From Syngnathus acus (Eukaryota > Chordata > Actinopteri > Syngnathiformes > Syngnathidae), in assembly GCF_901709675.1 (NCBI RefSeq), contig NC_051088.1:496001-560000 (forward strand): a stretch of 64,000 bases of DNA. Reading direction: 5' to 3'. The notes below the pieces were generated by a model. It did no database searches and was not told the DNA's origin. It was given only the letters and a program-made list of their open reading frames with translations. A program made the position numbers and the translations under genes. Below, in pieces: positions 11,887 through 23,151 of this stretch. Position 1 is the stretch's first letter; each line of letters starts with the position of its first letter.

Positions 11887-13418
11887 TTAGGACCGGTGTG
11901 GGGGAAGAGAAGTGGCCCTTTCTTTACTAAAAACCTCTTTGAGTTCGTGATACAACGCTGGAACATTGGAGATGTCGGGACTGTACCTGGGCGGGGCTCT
12001 CCCGAGTGGGCTGGTGGCCGCCTTCAGGCACACCCGATGGCAGCGTTCACTCCACTGCCGAACAACCCCCACTTCCCAGTCCAGCACCGGGTTGTGCTGC
12101 CGCAACCAAGGGTGCTCCAGTATCAGCCGCTGTCCTGGGAGGGAAAGAAGAAAAAACTGTATGGTTTCATGGTGCTTGCCGGAGAGTAGTAACTTAACTG
12201 GTTCCGTCACGAAAGCCACCTCGCCGATCAGACGGCCATCAATGGCACGTGCGGGAATGGGGGGGCTCAGAGGCAGGAAGTCGATACCCCACTGACGAGC
12301 CAGGCCAATGTCCATGATGTTCCCCTCTGCTCCGGAATCCACCAAGGCTGCCACGTTCTGGTCGCCCGCTGCAAGCTGGACACATGTCTGTAGCGTGAGC
12401 GTGCTGGGACTGGGAGAGCCGGTGCTGGTCGAGCTCACGCGGATCCCCCGACGCCGCGTGAGCTCTGGCCCTTTTAACGGGCACCCCGCCACCCGATGAC
12501 CCCCCTCCCCACAGTACGAACACAAGCCCAGTGAGAGGCGTCGACGGTGGTCCTCTGAGGGGACCCGAGCCCCTCCCAGGTCCATGGGCTCGGCTGGTGG
12601 TGTGGTTGGCGGGTCCCGAGCAAACGAAGGAGGGTGACCACGCGGGTTCCACAGGGACCTCCGCTCCCGATCGCGCCGCCGAGTCCGGCTCCGCCGGTCT
12701 ACTCGGGCCGCTAAGTCCATCGCGCCCTCCAGGGTTCGCGGGCGATCGTAACACACTAATTCGTCCTTCATATACTCAGCGAGACCGTTGAGGAAGGTGT
12801 TAACGAGCGCCGGCGTGTTCCATCCGCTGCTGCCGGCCAACGTCTGGAACTTAAGCGCGTACTCCGCGACCGATCGGCTACCTTGACGCAGCGTCGCCAG
12901 TTCCTCGGCGGCATCTTCGGTGGCGGAGCCCAGGTCAAATAGGCGGAGCAATTCCTCCACGAAGGCGTCGAACGACTCGCAAGCCGGGGCCATTCTCTCG
13001 TATTCGGCCAGACCCCACAGCCGCGGCGCGCCTCACCCGTGAGGTGGGTTAGGACGCACCCAACCTTGGCAGGTTCCATTGCAAACGTGACGGGCTGGAA
13101 GCCGAACATTATACGGCAGTTAGTCACGAATGCCCTCACGTGCTTGGGATCTCCGTTAAACTTCTCAATGTAGCCGAGGCGGGGCTCCGGGACGTCCGCG
13201 AGCCTCCTGGCCTCGGCAGACGGGCGGTGCGGGGGTGCCGTGACAGCCGGGGACGCACCTACCGACAGTCTCTGGAGGGCTTGGGCCATCTCCTGCTGCT
13301 GTAGCTGATGTTGTTGACCCACCTCGATCAGATTCCGGATGTCGGCGGACAGGCTGCTGATGGCGATCTCGGCTCGCTCCAGTCGGCTCAATGCCGTCTC
13401 GTCGTTCGCTGGCTGCAT
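11887..13418 (-). pseudogene. Chromovirus gag-protease, frameshifted
   Basis: Gag probably starts at the ATG of 13416-13418 (MQPANDETALSRLERAEI), eight bases after the primer site. The coiled-coil-like N-terminal half runs to about 13020, where the frame changes, and it continues in 11887-12993 with the capsid-like EYALKFQTLAGSSGWN block. A nucleocapsid knuckle CSYCGEGGHRVAGC (CX2CX4HX4C) lies near 12500 and the protease motif ALVDSGAEGN near 12340. The frame is lost again near 11890 before RT. Gag and pol may have been one long frame in the parent. Confidence 0.88.
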
Positions 13419-13425
13419 AGCAATG

Positions 13426-13435
13426 GTCAGTCTGT
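13426..13435 (-). promoter_or_regulatory. Candidate self-primer binding site of the chromovirus
   Basis: Two bases inside the 5' LTR the minus strand reads ACAGACTGAC. This is the exact complement of the first ten bases (GTCAGTCTGT, from 13628) of the transcript predicted by TATA spacing. No tRNA-like primer site starting TGG is present here. Self-priming by the RNA 5' end is established for Tf1 and proposed for sushi elements; its use here is inference. Confidence 0.75.
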
Positions 13436-13437
13436 AC

Positions 13438-13744
13438 TGTAAGGGAGCAGACAGTACAGCCAAGTGCGTGGCGACAGAGACTTTATTGTGGGGGAATGAT
13501 GGGAATAGCTGGCGCTGGAGCGGCGATCTGGCTGGGTTGGACAGGCAATTCTGCGGGATTTCCAAATTGTTAAGCGAGTCAGGTTCACAGGGACTGATGA
13601 GCGAAGCAGCATCACGGGACAGACTGACATTCGGGTCTGCGCTGGCGGCGCTGATATACTGCTGTCAATGAGCCCGTGGCAGGTGGCGGCGATTCCGCTG
13701 ACAGGGGGGCGTGGTCGTGTCGCAGGTGGCGCCAGCACGTGACA
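13438..13744 (-). repeat. 5' LTR of the chromovirus
   Basis: 307 bp, the promoter copy for minus-strand transcription. A TATA motif begins at 13658 and the predicted start is 13628, 30 nt downstream. The transcript would begin GTCAGTCTGT. Confidence 0.95.
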
Positions 13745-13749
13745 TCTGT

Positions 13750-14422
13750 GCGTGTCGCCAACAGCTTCTACAAAGATGAACTCGATGGACATCGGGCACC
13801 ACCCATTGTAGACCTTGGGATTACTCTGGATAAGAAATATCAATATGGGAAAAAAAACGACTACCTGTAAAATAGTTTTTCCTTGATGCATCTCATGTCA
13901 ATCGCACATTTCGAACATGAAGCAATCGCACAGGAACGAGCAGACAGGTTTTTTTTTTTATTTACCAGCGCTATCAGAGCAGTCTTCCTGAGGGCCCTCT
14001 GCACGAGTCACATGAGCACGCATATTGAACGTTGTCATTTGTTTAGAGTCTAGAGACAACAGAAAAAAAATTTCAACATTGAGCGCAGCCACCACATCGT
14101 AAGCCTTCACTGTTGTCTTTTTTTAATCTACAGTACAGATGTCAAACTAATCATCCCTGTCCATGGTCTTGGAAACATGCAGGTCTTCAAATCAGTGGCC
14201 TCCTAACACAAGACTGCTTTGCAATCTGTATACAAGGAATTATGAACAGTGTCTCAGAAGAGTGGAATTAAGAGTAGACAAAATTGAATTGAGGATTTTT
14301 TTTCTTGTAAATCAAGCAAAAAATAACTGAAAAGTCAGTAACTTTGACAGTACATTAATTAAACCAAACAGGTTCCATTTGGAAGCAATCAAGAGTGAGG
14401 GGGAGGACATCCAAAATTTTGA
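13750..14422. other. Intronic stretch without recognised genes
   Basis: The sequence flanking the chromovirus shows no convincing coding block or repeat family on either strand. Short poly(A) and poly(T) runs are the only structure seen. Confidence 0.45.
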
Positions 14423-15110
14423 TTAACCAATATCGAGCTTAATCATTCTGTCATTCAGTCTTGCATCCTGTTTGTCATTTATTTCCTTGGACATCATGTC
14501 AAAGGTCTCCAGCTCAGTCATGGACACCGTCTGCGTCACATTCTGAACGAGAGTTGAGGCTCCTCAGCCCCGATTGCCAGAAGGGGCTCCACGATGACCT
14601 TCAGAAACTCTGAGAAAAAAGAGAAATAGAAATAAAATACTCACTTAAATTACTGCAGCTATGACCTCTTTTTAAATGACTAATGCCTACAAAAAAAATG
14701 CTTACTTTTCCCTGTCATGGGCGTTTCACACTCTCTTCCTAGCTGTTGGAGAAATGAAGCAAATGTTAGCTGCAAGATTCAAATGAACCATTCTCCAATG
14801 ATAAACTTTGCCCTGTTTGAAAAAAAAAATGGCATTCTGTCTGTGCCTTTGAATGTGGTGCAATTTAATTTGGCTGTTGTACATATCCAATCACGTTATT
14901 TTAAAATAGGACTGATACAATTGCTTGTTCTACAAGTTGTTATCCAAATGATGAAAATGTACAGGGTAAACCGGGGTTTTATTTTGCACTTTGACATCCG
15001 CCCCGGTTTCCGGAGTGTGACAGTCATGAATGCAAGTTCCATATTGAAGATTGCAATTACGCTTTTTGCATATGCTCGTCAGTAGCTAAGCATACATATA
15101 TGCTTATATA

Positions 15111-15477
15111 TATCCATCCATCCATTTTCTGAACCGCTTAGTCCCCACGGGGGTCGCGGGAGTGCTGGAGCCTATCCCAGCCGTCATCGGGCAGTAGGCG
15201 GGGGACACCCTGAACCGGTTGCCAGCCAATCACAGGGCACACAGAGACAAACAACCATTTGCACTCGCACTCACACCTAGGGACAATTTGGAGTCTTCAA
15301 TCGGCCTACCAAGCATGTCTTTGGGATGTGGGAGGAAATCGGAGTGCCCGGAGAAAACCCACGCGGGCCCGGGGAGAACATGCAAACTCCACACAGGGAG
15401 GGCCGGAGGTGGAATCGAACCCGCACCCTCCTAACTGTGAGGCGGACGTGCTACCCAGTGCGTCACCGAGCCGCCTT
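15111..15477 (-). mobile_element. V-SINE-type tRNA-derived SINE, full length
   Basis: On the minus strand a tRNA-like head with B box GGTTCGATTCC (about 15412-15422) is followed by the conserved central block of vertebrate V-SINEs (TGTGTGGAGTTTGCATGT..., about 15378-15395) and a 3' end with a short (ATGG)n tail at 15111-15126. About 365 bp. Related to DANA/mermaid-type elements by the central block, from memory. Confidence 0.85.
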
Positions 15478-16100
15478 GCTTATATATATATTCAATATAT
15501 ATTGATATTATATATATATTCAAACCACCAATTACAGATCAATTTCCAAAGTAACGCAAGACAGTTGTGATTACTTCTACGATCAAGAATAAGTAAAAAA
15601 TCAATCCGTACCTTGTGGAGTCCGGTCAGTTTTTAATACAGATGCTCCTCCTTTCTCCAGGCTTGGAGTCTGAAAAAGAGGGTAAGGGAAAAAGATGTCT
15701 GATTTGATAATTCACCCATTAACCGCTATTAATCACATGACACAACACAATTTAAACTTTTGAAGTGATTTGCCTTAGAGTTCCAAGCCCTGTTGAGCGC
15801 AAAACAAAGTTAGGTGCACATTTTAATGACATCAGAAGATAAAAACCTACCTTTTCACGTGCCACTCCTTGAGCTAAATCTGGAGTCACAAATCACAACA
15901 TGGGTAAAAAGGGAAATTACATCTTTGCCATGCCATCAGAAAATCTCAAATTTGTGATCTATACTTACTGTTTGATCTTGTTTTTGTTTTATAATAGCAT
16001 GGCGATTTTTGAAAGCGAGCTGCTGACATCTGCAAAAGCAATGCCATTATTAACAGTAGTTTTGAATTCACATATGAATTGTAAATGCATACGGCTGAAC

Positions 16101-16245
16101 CCTCCATCCATCCATCCATCCATCCATTTTCCGAACCGCTTAGTCCCCACGGGGGTCGCGGGCGTGCTGGAGCCTATCCCAGCCGTCATCGGGCAGTAGG
16201 CGGGGGACACCCTGAACCGGTTGCTAGCCAATCGCAGGGCACATA
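16101..16245 (-). mobile_element. V-SINE 3' fragment
   Basis: 145-bp 5'-truncated copy of the 15111-15477 SINE, same strand, ending in (ATGG)n at 16101-16126. Confidence 0.85.
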
Positions 16246-16983
16246 CGGCTGAACCTCTTGTTAAAAATAGCATTTCTTTTTTAAATGTAGGCAGTTATAT
16301 GCCTTATATGTACAGTTATAAACTTTCAAAAACATTTTATTCACTTGAGATTTTTTTTACTTAAGAAAACCACTACATACACCACATACACAAACTTTTT
16401 GGAATTTGAAGCAAATTCACTTAAGCTACCATCAACGTTTAGCGACCATTAACGTTTGTGTCAGCTCTTCTCTTCACAAAGCAACTAGTCACGTAGCAAA
16501 AACGAAGGACTAGCAGGCAAGCTACAATTTAAGTCCAAGCTTGAAATCGATTGATAATGAAATGGACAAACTTTGCAGGACAAAACAACAGCTCTTACTG
16601 AAAAACCTCAAAGGCTCACCTGATACCAGACTTCTTTTGTGTCTTTTTTCTATTTTGTCTTTAGAAGCAACAGGCTCAAACCCATAGGCCACTTTACTTG
16701 CGCTGCACACTTCTTGTTTTTTTTACGGTGGCGCACAATTTATGCACGTGTCTGCCCCTAGTGTTTCGAACGAAGCAATACAACATTGCAATCCTATCCA
16801 ATTACAGCTGGTTTAGGGTTCAATATCTCATATTTGATAGATTTAATTTTGGCATCTATGGAATAACCTAATATAGACTTCTATATCAGGTTACAGAAAT
16901 AACCACACTTCACAGGGATCATTGTTATGTACATTATTTATACAACTTATAGCTGGTTTAGGGTTTAATATGTCATATTTGAT

Positions 16984-17072
16984 GGTGGGGACAAGCGGTA
17001 TAGAAAATGGATGGATGGATGGATGGATGGATGGATGGATGGATGGATGGATGGATGGATGGATGGATGGAT
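16984..17072 (+). repeat. V-SINE 3' stub with expanded (TGGA)n
   Basis: About 25 bases of the SINE 3' end (GTGGGGACAAGCGG near 16986) followed by some fifteen TGGA units to 17072. It sits inside one of two copies of a roughly 100-bp host sequence (16808-16905 and 16952-17107). Confidence 0.8.
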
Positions 17073-17099
17073 GATTTAATTTTGGCCTCAGGTTACAGA

Positions 17100-17310
17100 A
17101 ATAACCACACAGAGGCTCTTCAGCGGGCTATTTGCGGTTAACGGTACAGGTTGATCCCTCTCGAGGTAGACAGGTTTCAAGCGATCAATGGATACCCAGT
17201 TACTGCAGACGTCCATGTCAAGGCCGCTTTCTCCACTCACTTCTGAACTACGTAAGGGCCATGGTATGGTCTCGTGAGCGGTGGTCTGTGGGTGTCGATC
17301 CTTACAGAAA
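17100..17310 (-). pseudogene. Possible Ty3-type pol C-terminal remnant
   Basis: A short minus-strand reading contains SNWVSIDRLKPVYLERDQPV, which resembles the end of Ty3/gypsy-type pol, where a conserved SxDRLKPA motif follows the integrase. No other pol motif is nearby. Weak call. Confidence 0.4.
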
Positions 17311-17335
17311 CATGCGTACATGATTGCAATACAGG

Positions 17336-17572
17336 GCGGTTGGGCACTCCGGTTTCCTCCCACCTGGTAGGCCGATTGAGCACTCCAAATTGTCCCTAGT
17401 TGTAAGTGGGAGTGCGAATGGTTGTTCGTCTCTGTGTGCCCTGCGATTGGCTGGTAACCAGTTCAGGGTAATTTCCGCCGACTGCCCAATGACTGCTGGG
17501 GTAGGCTCCAGCACGCCCGCGACCCCCGTAGGGACGAGTGGTACAGATAATGAATGGATGGATGATATTTGA
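17336..17572 (+). mobile_element. V-SINE 3' part, plus orientation
   Basis: About 235 bp of the V-SINE body in the opposite orientation to the copies at 15111 and 16101, with GGTAGGCCGATTGAGCACTC near 17367 and a short ATGGATGG tail near 17562. It lies about 80 bases upstream of an itpr3 exon. Confidence 0.8.
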
Positions 17573-17654
17573 TCTATTTCTGTTGTTTTGTTACAGCTGC
17601 AGCTGTTGTGAAGCACTATGTAAATGAAGTTGTTGTATTGTATTTTTTTTCCAG

Positions 17655-17827
17655 GAGTACATCGCCAAGCAGTTTGGCCTGATGCAGGGTCAGATCGGCT
17701 ATGACATCCTGGCAGAGGACACAATCACCGCACTATTACATAACAACCGCAAGCTGCTGGAGAAGCATATCACCAAGACCGAAGTGGAGACCTTTGTTAA
17801 CCTAGTCCGAAAGAACCGTGAGCCCCG
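17655..17827 (+). CDS. itpr3: itpr3-like exon A: inositol trisphosphate receptor
   Basis: Internal exon of an IP3-gated endoplasmic-reticulum calcium channel. It translates in phase 0 to [17 protein letters not shown]..., then [14 protein letters not shown] and [11 protein letters not shown], strongly conserved in all vertebrate IP3 receptors. The acceptor is a pyrimidine tract ending CCAG at 17651-17654 and the donor is GTAGGC at 17828. It ends with two bases (CG) of an Arg codon completed by the next exon. It belongs to the helical regulatory region between the ligand-binding core and the channel. Subtype 3 is favoured by the downstream exons. Confidence 0.95.
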
Positions 17828-17895
17828 GTAGGCATGCCATCGCAGCACAGCAGTTAGTGTGAGAGAGAGCGTAATTGCACTTATTCTGTCTACAG

Positions 17896-18015
17896 TTTTT
17901 TGGACTACCTATCGGACTTGTGTGTCTCCAACAACGTGGCCATCCCCGTCACTCAGGAACTCATCTGCAAGTGTGTGCTTGAACCCAAAAACCAGGACAT
18001 CCTCATCAAGACAGA
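17896..18015 (+). CDS. itpr3: itpr3-like exon B
   Basis: Follows exon A after a 68-bp intron. The first base completes Arg, and the reading continues [20 protein letters not shown] and [20 protein letters not shown], near-identical to vertebrate IP3 receptors. The acceptor is TACAG at 17891-17895 and the donor is GTGAGC at 18016. It leaves GA of a split codon. The next intron is 14.1 kb. Confidence 0.96.
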
Positions 18016-18029
18016 GTGAGCGTGGTGGG

Positions 18030-19700
18030 ATGTGGGTAATGGCGCATGCATACTGATAATCACACTGGATTTGATTATTTTTCCTGCCTTTCATTCCAAG
18101 TTAGCGAAGGCCAGACTATTGTCATATTATCAAGATTATCAAGAGCATTTATCCTTTTTGGTGGGGTGTGCTAACACTAGAAAGCCCAGAACATTGTAAC
18201 AAGACAATTAGATTCGCAATTAAAGCCACTGAGTGGCTGTCAGGTCTAAGTACCATCAGACATTAAACCACACGCTGGAAGGAAGAGGAGAAGACAACCA
18301 GAACAGGTTTACTCGCGAGGAGAACGATAGAGAAAGGAACCTCAGTTAAAATCTCCATCAATTCTGAGTCCTTACTCCACGTGCTCCTCTTTTTAATGTT
18401 TTGGTTGCCCTGGTTACAGAGGCGTTGCTACACTAAAGGGAGGGGAGATTGTGGCTGTAGCAACGCTGATTAGCTAAGGAATGTAATGTGGTGTGAATTA
18501 GCACTTCATTGTCGGCCCGTGACCCCCGCAGAGTTTGTCCTCTTTCCTCAACCAGCTGTCTTCCCCCATGGTTGGCTGACTCGTCCTCGACTGTGATCAG
18601 ATAACTTGAATCACGTTGATTGCCGCTTTCCTGTGGAACAATGCAACTAAACCTTTGCTAACTTTATCTGCTTGGCAAATTAACACAATAATAATGAGTA
18701 ACTTGTCCTAAACACTTCAACACACATTAAGTAAATGTGAGGTAACTGGTATGCAGTTCCTTAAACAAACATTGAGTAAATATTGGATAACTTGTATGCA
18801 ACTACTTCAAACTGTATATAACACTTAACAAAGAAAAACAGTTCTGATCAACAACAATCTATGAACCAAACCTACAGTTAACTAAAAGGAATGAAGTTTC
18901 TTTGAACCAAATAAGAACATTTCGCCTATGCAAATAAGCTCTGCTCATTGTTAGTGAAGGCCTCTTACAGGAACAAAAACACACAGACAACATAAGGACA
19001 GGAAGGATACATATGGCTGACAGGGATCAAAAGACATCCCTGTCACTAAAGAGGAAGAACCTAGATAAAAGGAAAGTCATAAACTTGTAAAGACAAGGCC
19101 TCCAGGTCTGGCAGGCCAAGGCTTCACTTAAATTATTCCAACAGTGGCAAATATTTCTCATTGTGGGTGAAGGTAGCAAAATGCTAACCTGACAAAATTA
19201 GATACATGAATCACTCAACTTCATTATCCACAGTATAAATCTGGGACTGCTTCACTGTTATCTGTTCCAGAAAAGAGGGGCAATTGCATACAACACTAAA
19301 TGGGTGATGTGGCAACTTGTGCAGCAGAAATCCTAATCACTGACACAACCTGATAAAGGGAGGACTCAGGCTCAGAGATAGATTGCCGTCAAGGCAGCAA
19401 TTTATTAAATAAAGTATAAAGCAAAACACCTCAAACTAAGGGAAAAACAACGGGGCTGCAAAAGTTCAAACAAAAGGTGCTTCAAAAGAGGGAGTTCTTG
19501 GCAAAGTGCAAACAAACAATGAGAAAAAAGTAACAACAAAAAGGTTCTCACTGTGAGGTGAAGTGAATGCTAGGCTAGGCTAGGCTACGAGAGCTATGGA
19601 CACTTCAGTGCACACGAGGAAAACACTTTGGCACAAGATAGCGGAGATACAGACTATTTAACACATAAGACTCATCCTAAACGAATTCATTAGACAACAA
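18030..19700. other. Intron sequence, no gene recognised
   Basis: About 1.7 kb without a recognisable element or open frame. The 19380-19410 segment has AATTTATTAAATAAAG and the flanks look LTR-like, but I found no partner repeat. A short CTAGG direct repeat lies at 19570-19587. Confidence 0.4.
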
Positions 19701-21230
19701 ACTTGATCGAACTTGAATGATTAAACGAAACATGGCAAAAACCTCTGGACTATTTCTCACTCAATCAAACCACCCCTACAGGATACTCTTATCTGGACAG
19801 CCCACGCAGAGGGGGTGGCATCGCTGCTATTTTCAATCAAAACCTCAAACCCCGTGCACTGTCCCTCACCTCTGCCCCGTTATTCGAACATCTGGCTTTT
19901 AAACTTCCAGGAACAAAACCCCTCATCACTGTTATTATTTACGGCCCCCCCAAACCAAACCCATCTTTCTTATCTGACCCCTCAGAATTCATCACTGCAC
20001 TTTTCTCAGTTTCATCATCTCAGAGTCAGAGTCAGAGTCAGCTTTATTGTCAATTCCTTCATGCTAAGACACACAAAGAAACCGGAATTTCGTTTCCCCT
20101 ATCCCACGGTGACGAGACACAGTACACGATTAACATACAAGCAAAACAACGGGGGAGAGAGTTCAGGACCCCAACAGCCTGGAGATCACAAACTTCGCCA
20201 GTGGCGAGCAGTGCTAGCATCCCACAACAGAGTCCCGGCACCATTCGTCACGGATGTAGACGCACAGCCCACCTCCTCGCGATGTTCCCCCTCGTACCAT
20301 GGCCCGGTCCGCCCGATAGCACGCCATCCGCTCCAGATGCACAGCAGTTACGCACTGTCCGGTCCGTAGAACTCAGCAGGCATGTTGATGTCCAGCGATC
20401 GAACGTTCGCCAGAAGAATGGAAGGCACGGCCGGGCGAGCTGGGTTGGCCGCCAGCCTGGCCCGGACGCCCAACCGGGGGAGGAATAGCAGGCGAGTCCG
20501 GCGACGCTCCAGGACGGAGCAGACCGAGCGCCTTTAATGTCCCCGCTTCAAAGTCCAGATCGCCACAAAACTCGCTTTCGCCGATGTCGAGCAGAACCAG
20601 CCCGCCGCACTTGTAGCACAACCCGGTACGACGAGACGAACACACAAAACTGTCGGACAAACCCACATTAACCGACAAAACAAAACACCGTTCGGGACAG
20701 AGAGAGGCCGCTGCGTGTGCACGCGCCGCCATCTTACTTCCGATCTCTCCTGCTTCTTGGTGATTTCAACCTGCACATCGATTCTCCAGACTGTAAACAT
20801 TCTATGGACTTCCTGGATTTCCTTAACTGCTCCGGCTTCACTCAACACATCACCTTCCCTATCCACAAGCACGGACACACCCTAGACCTGGTCTACTTCA
20901 CTGACCTCCACATCCACAACATTTCTAGCTCCGACCTCACCATATCTGACCACTTAGCCATCTTATTTGATATTGACACCCCCACACCTGAACCAAAACA
21001 AAACCGCACAATCATCTTTCGCAACCTCAAGTCCATCTGCCCAGACACTCTCTCCACCTGCATATCAAACACACTTTCCGGCCTCACCCACCCTGAAAAC
21101 CCAACGCCCACGGACCTCGTCAACACTTACAACAACATTCTGTCTACCTCCCTCAACACAGTGGTTCCTCTGAAAACCAAAACAGTCACTTTTACTCACT
21201 CAGCATGTTGGATTTCGTCCACAATTTAGG
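19700..21230 (+). mobile_element. L2-type LINE, endonuclease part, plus orientation
   Basis: Coding relic of a plus-strand LINE endonuclease: a GRGG/IAAIFNQNLKPR-like region near 19815, FKLPGTKPLITVIIYGPP near 19900, then after an insertion (20019-20757) LLLGDFNLHIDSPDCKHSMD near 20750, THLVY/HTLDLVYFTD near 20875 and LTISDHLAILFDI near 20935. GDFN and SDH are catalytic motifs. It breaks at about 21215. Confidence 0.8.
20019..20757 (-). mobile_element. Internally deleted Rex1-type LINE derivative (copy 1)
   Basis: On the minus strand the 5' end AAGATGGCGGCG (20744-20733) and the first leader/endonuclease codons are joined directly to a 3' UTR ending ATTGACAATAAAGCTGACTC with a (GACTCT)n tail at 20019-20040. 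The endonuclease remainder and all of the RT are missing. It splits the L2 endonuclease frame. A related copy lies at 53013-53984. Confidence 0.82.
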
Positions 21231-22430
21231 GAGCGCGCTATCTGCGCCTCACGGCAAAAGCCACACCTGTTATCCAATTTACTCACTGCGTGCTCGTTTG
21301 ATTTCTTCAGATTTAGGAAAATGCTAAGACACTGAAGCAGAAATTAGACTTACACAGGTTGGTTGAGTTCAATCACAATTCTTGTTAAGAAAGCTCTGTT
21401 TTCAGGAAAGTACAATACAGCGCTGGGCCTTTCAAGAGCAGAAAGTCTCCATTCAGAAAAGGCAACGTTCAAGGTTCTTTGGTCAGCCTATATTCAGTTG
21501 CACATGCCGGTGTAGGCCGAGTTTGATGGGTGATGAGTCTTTGGGGTGGGGCAAGTTCGCAGTAGAGTTTGATTCCATGGGAGTGGGTGCTGGTTATGGG
21601 CGATTCAGTGTGTGTGTGGGGGGGCTGTTGTCTTCCATCTTGTCTTTCGGCCTTGGCGATCATCTTTGGCCGAGTCCTTGGCTGTCTCCCTCTGGCACCT
21701 GCTGGTTTTATCTCCAAGTGACCTTCCTGTAAACATTCTGCTCCATTCTTACACTGTCGCACCTCATCCATTCGTCATTCTTTCAATTTTGTCATTTTGT
21801 ACGGAATTATGTGAGCTTTTGGCTGTGACATCATCGATTTATTAATGTTCCCTGACTATGCAAAGTTTGTTCTTTTGATACTCCATGTCTTTGCTTACAT
21901 CATTACATTCTTAGTTTAATCATGCTTCCAACCGTATCTTTTCTTTGTTAGGCAAAATATTTCCCTCTGTGCAGAGCGTTCAGTAGTAATCGAAAAGCTG
22001 GCGTCTCGCATTTAGGCGACATATGACGTTTAGTCAAAACACAAGATATAATCAAGTACTGAACGGTCAAGACGACTCTGGCCGTGTCCATGATTTAGAG
22101 AAAAAACATCAGGCATGCATTACACAGTTCCTTAAGGGTCATTAAGCTATTCAGGCAATATATCAAAAAACATTTGTTATTTCAAAGTGCTCAAAAATAT
22201 ATATCAGATCATAAAGTTATAAAAACCTTTGTCATTACCACCTATCAAAAATGTCTAGTTATGTCTTCTTTATTGATTTGGTGTGTAAGTATAATTATAT
22301 GCTTAAAATGTTTCTTTTATTGATTTAAAATGTGAATATACTTTTCTGTTTATGTACTTTATTCAATGAGGTTTGAGCATATCTGTTTTTGTAGCTAGGC
22401 AGGACTTTTTGTATTTCGACCCCATTCCTT
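21230..22430. other. Unclassified insertion between two L2 blocks
   Basis: The L2 reading is interrupted between THSA (about 21205) and PWFNPELHKLK (22436 onward) by about 1.2 kb of sequence of unknown type. No terminal repeats or coding block were identified with confidence. Confidence 0.45.
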
Positions 22431-22433
22431 CAA

Positions 22434-22660
22434 GAACCCTGGTTCAACCCAGAACTCCATAAACTTAACAACTTCGACAGCTAGAACGATTATGCAAGAA
22501 AACCGGCCTCACAGTCCATGCCCTTGCTTACAAAGACCTCATGCACCATTATAAATCAGCCTTTAACAAAGCCCGCTCATATTATTACTCTGGCATCATC
22601 CACTCTGGTTCTTCAAACCCACATTCCCTGTTTTCGACCATAAATGAAATTTTGGAGAAT
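22434..22660 (+). mobile_element. L2-type LINE linker fragment
   Basis: Plus-strand reading PWFNPELHKLKQL...LERLCKKTGLTVHA...YYYSGIIHSGSSNPHSLF, the segment between endonuclease and RT. It continues the 19700-21230 element. Confidence 0.75.
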
Positions 22661-23150
22661 TTGGTTGAATTTCAAATTTGAAAGTTTGGAATTTTTGGTA
22701 GGTGAGAAGTTGTGGAATAGGTAGGCAAAAGATGAGCAGTTGAAAGTTGGAATGGGTTGAATCGGTTGAAAAATGTAGAAATTAGAGGTGAAAAACGAAA
22801 TTATTTGAAATTTTGTCGAAATTTTAAACGTGAAAACGTGAAATTTTTTAATTTGGCAATTTTGGGAATGTCGAGAATCTTTCCGAATGTGATTCGAATG
22901 TGCTGAATGATGTGAATTTCAAATTGGAATGACGTAAATTTGAAATGTCGAATGAGCCATTAAGAATGAATGGGGAAAGATTTGCCGTAAACTTGCGAAT
23001 TTTGCGAAAACGGAAAATTTTCGGAAAGAGAAAAATGGAAGCGCTCATCTCGTGACTATTTGGAATACGTCAAAAGTGGAATGGAGTGAATCGGATGAAT
23101 TATGTGGAAGAAGAAGCGGGACAAAAAAGTGACGGGAATAAAATATAATA
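22660..23150 (-). repeat. AT-rich repeat related to the 57.2-58.3 kb minisatellite
   Basis: The strand-complement shares the phrases TTTCAACCGATTCAACCC and CATTCCAACTTTCAACTG with the 57.2-58.3 kb array. About one to two diverged units. Confidence 0.7.
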
Positions 23151-23151
23151 A

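Larger units (their letters stand above)
9159..13744 (-). mobile_element. Ty3-type chromovirus (sushi-like), decayed but with both LTRs
   Basis: Complete insertion framed by the 5-bp duplication TCTGT (9154-9158 and 13745-13749). Two 307-bp LTRs start TG and end CA. Between them, on the minus strand, come gag with a CCHC knuckle, protease, RT, partial RNase H, partial integrase, GPY/F and a chromodomain at the C-terminus. The chromodomain places it among chromoviruses. At least three frameshifts and one large in-frame deletion make it non-autonomous. The LTRs differ at about nine positions (near 97% identity by eye), so it is moderately old. Confidence 0.96.
14423..16710 (-). pseudogene. Unidentified minus-strand multi-exon gene or gene relic
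   Basis: Five minus-strand blocks join with canonical AG/GT borders: about 16710-16620, 15879-15851, 15669-15612, 14738-14706 and 14609 onward. Phases agree at all four junctions, giving SKVAYGFEPVASKDKIEKRH..., then DLAQGVAREK, TPSLEKGGASVLKTDRTPQ, GRECETPMTGK and KFLKVIVEPLLAIGAEEPQ. That frame stops at 14536. A one-base shift would continue it as NVTQTVSMTELETFDMMSKE through to a TAA at 14423. No in-frame ATG is visible in the first block; the codon where one is expected is GTG. It may therefore be a decaying copy. I recognise no protein family. Confidence 0.5.
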
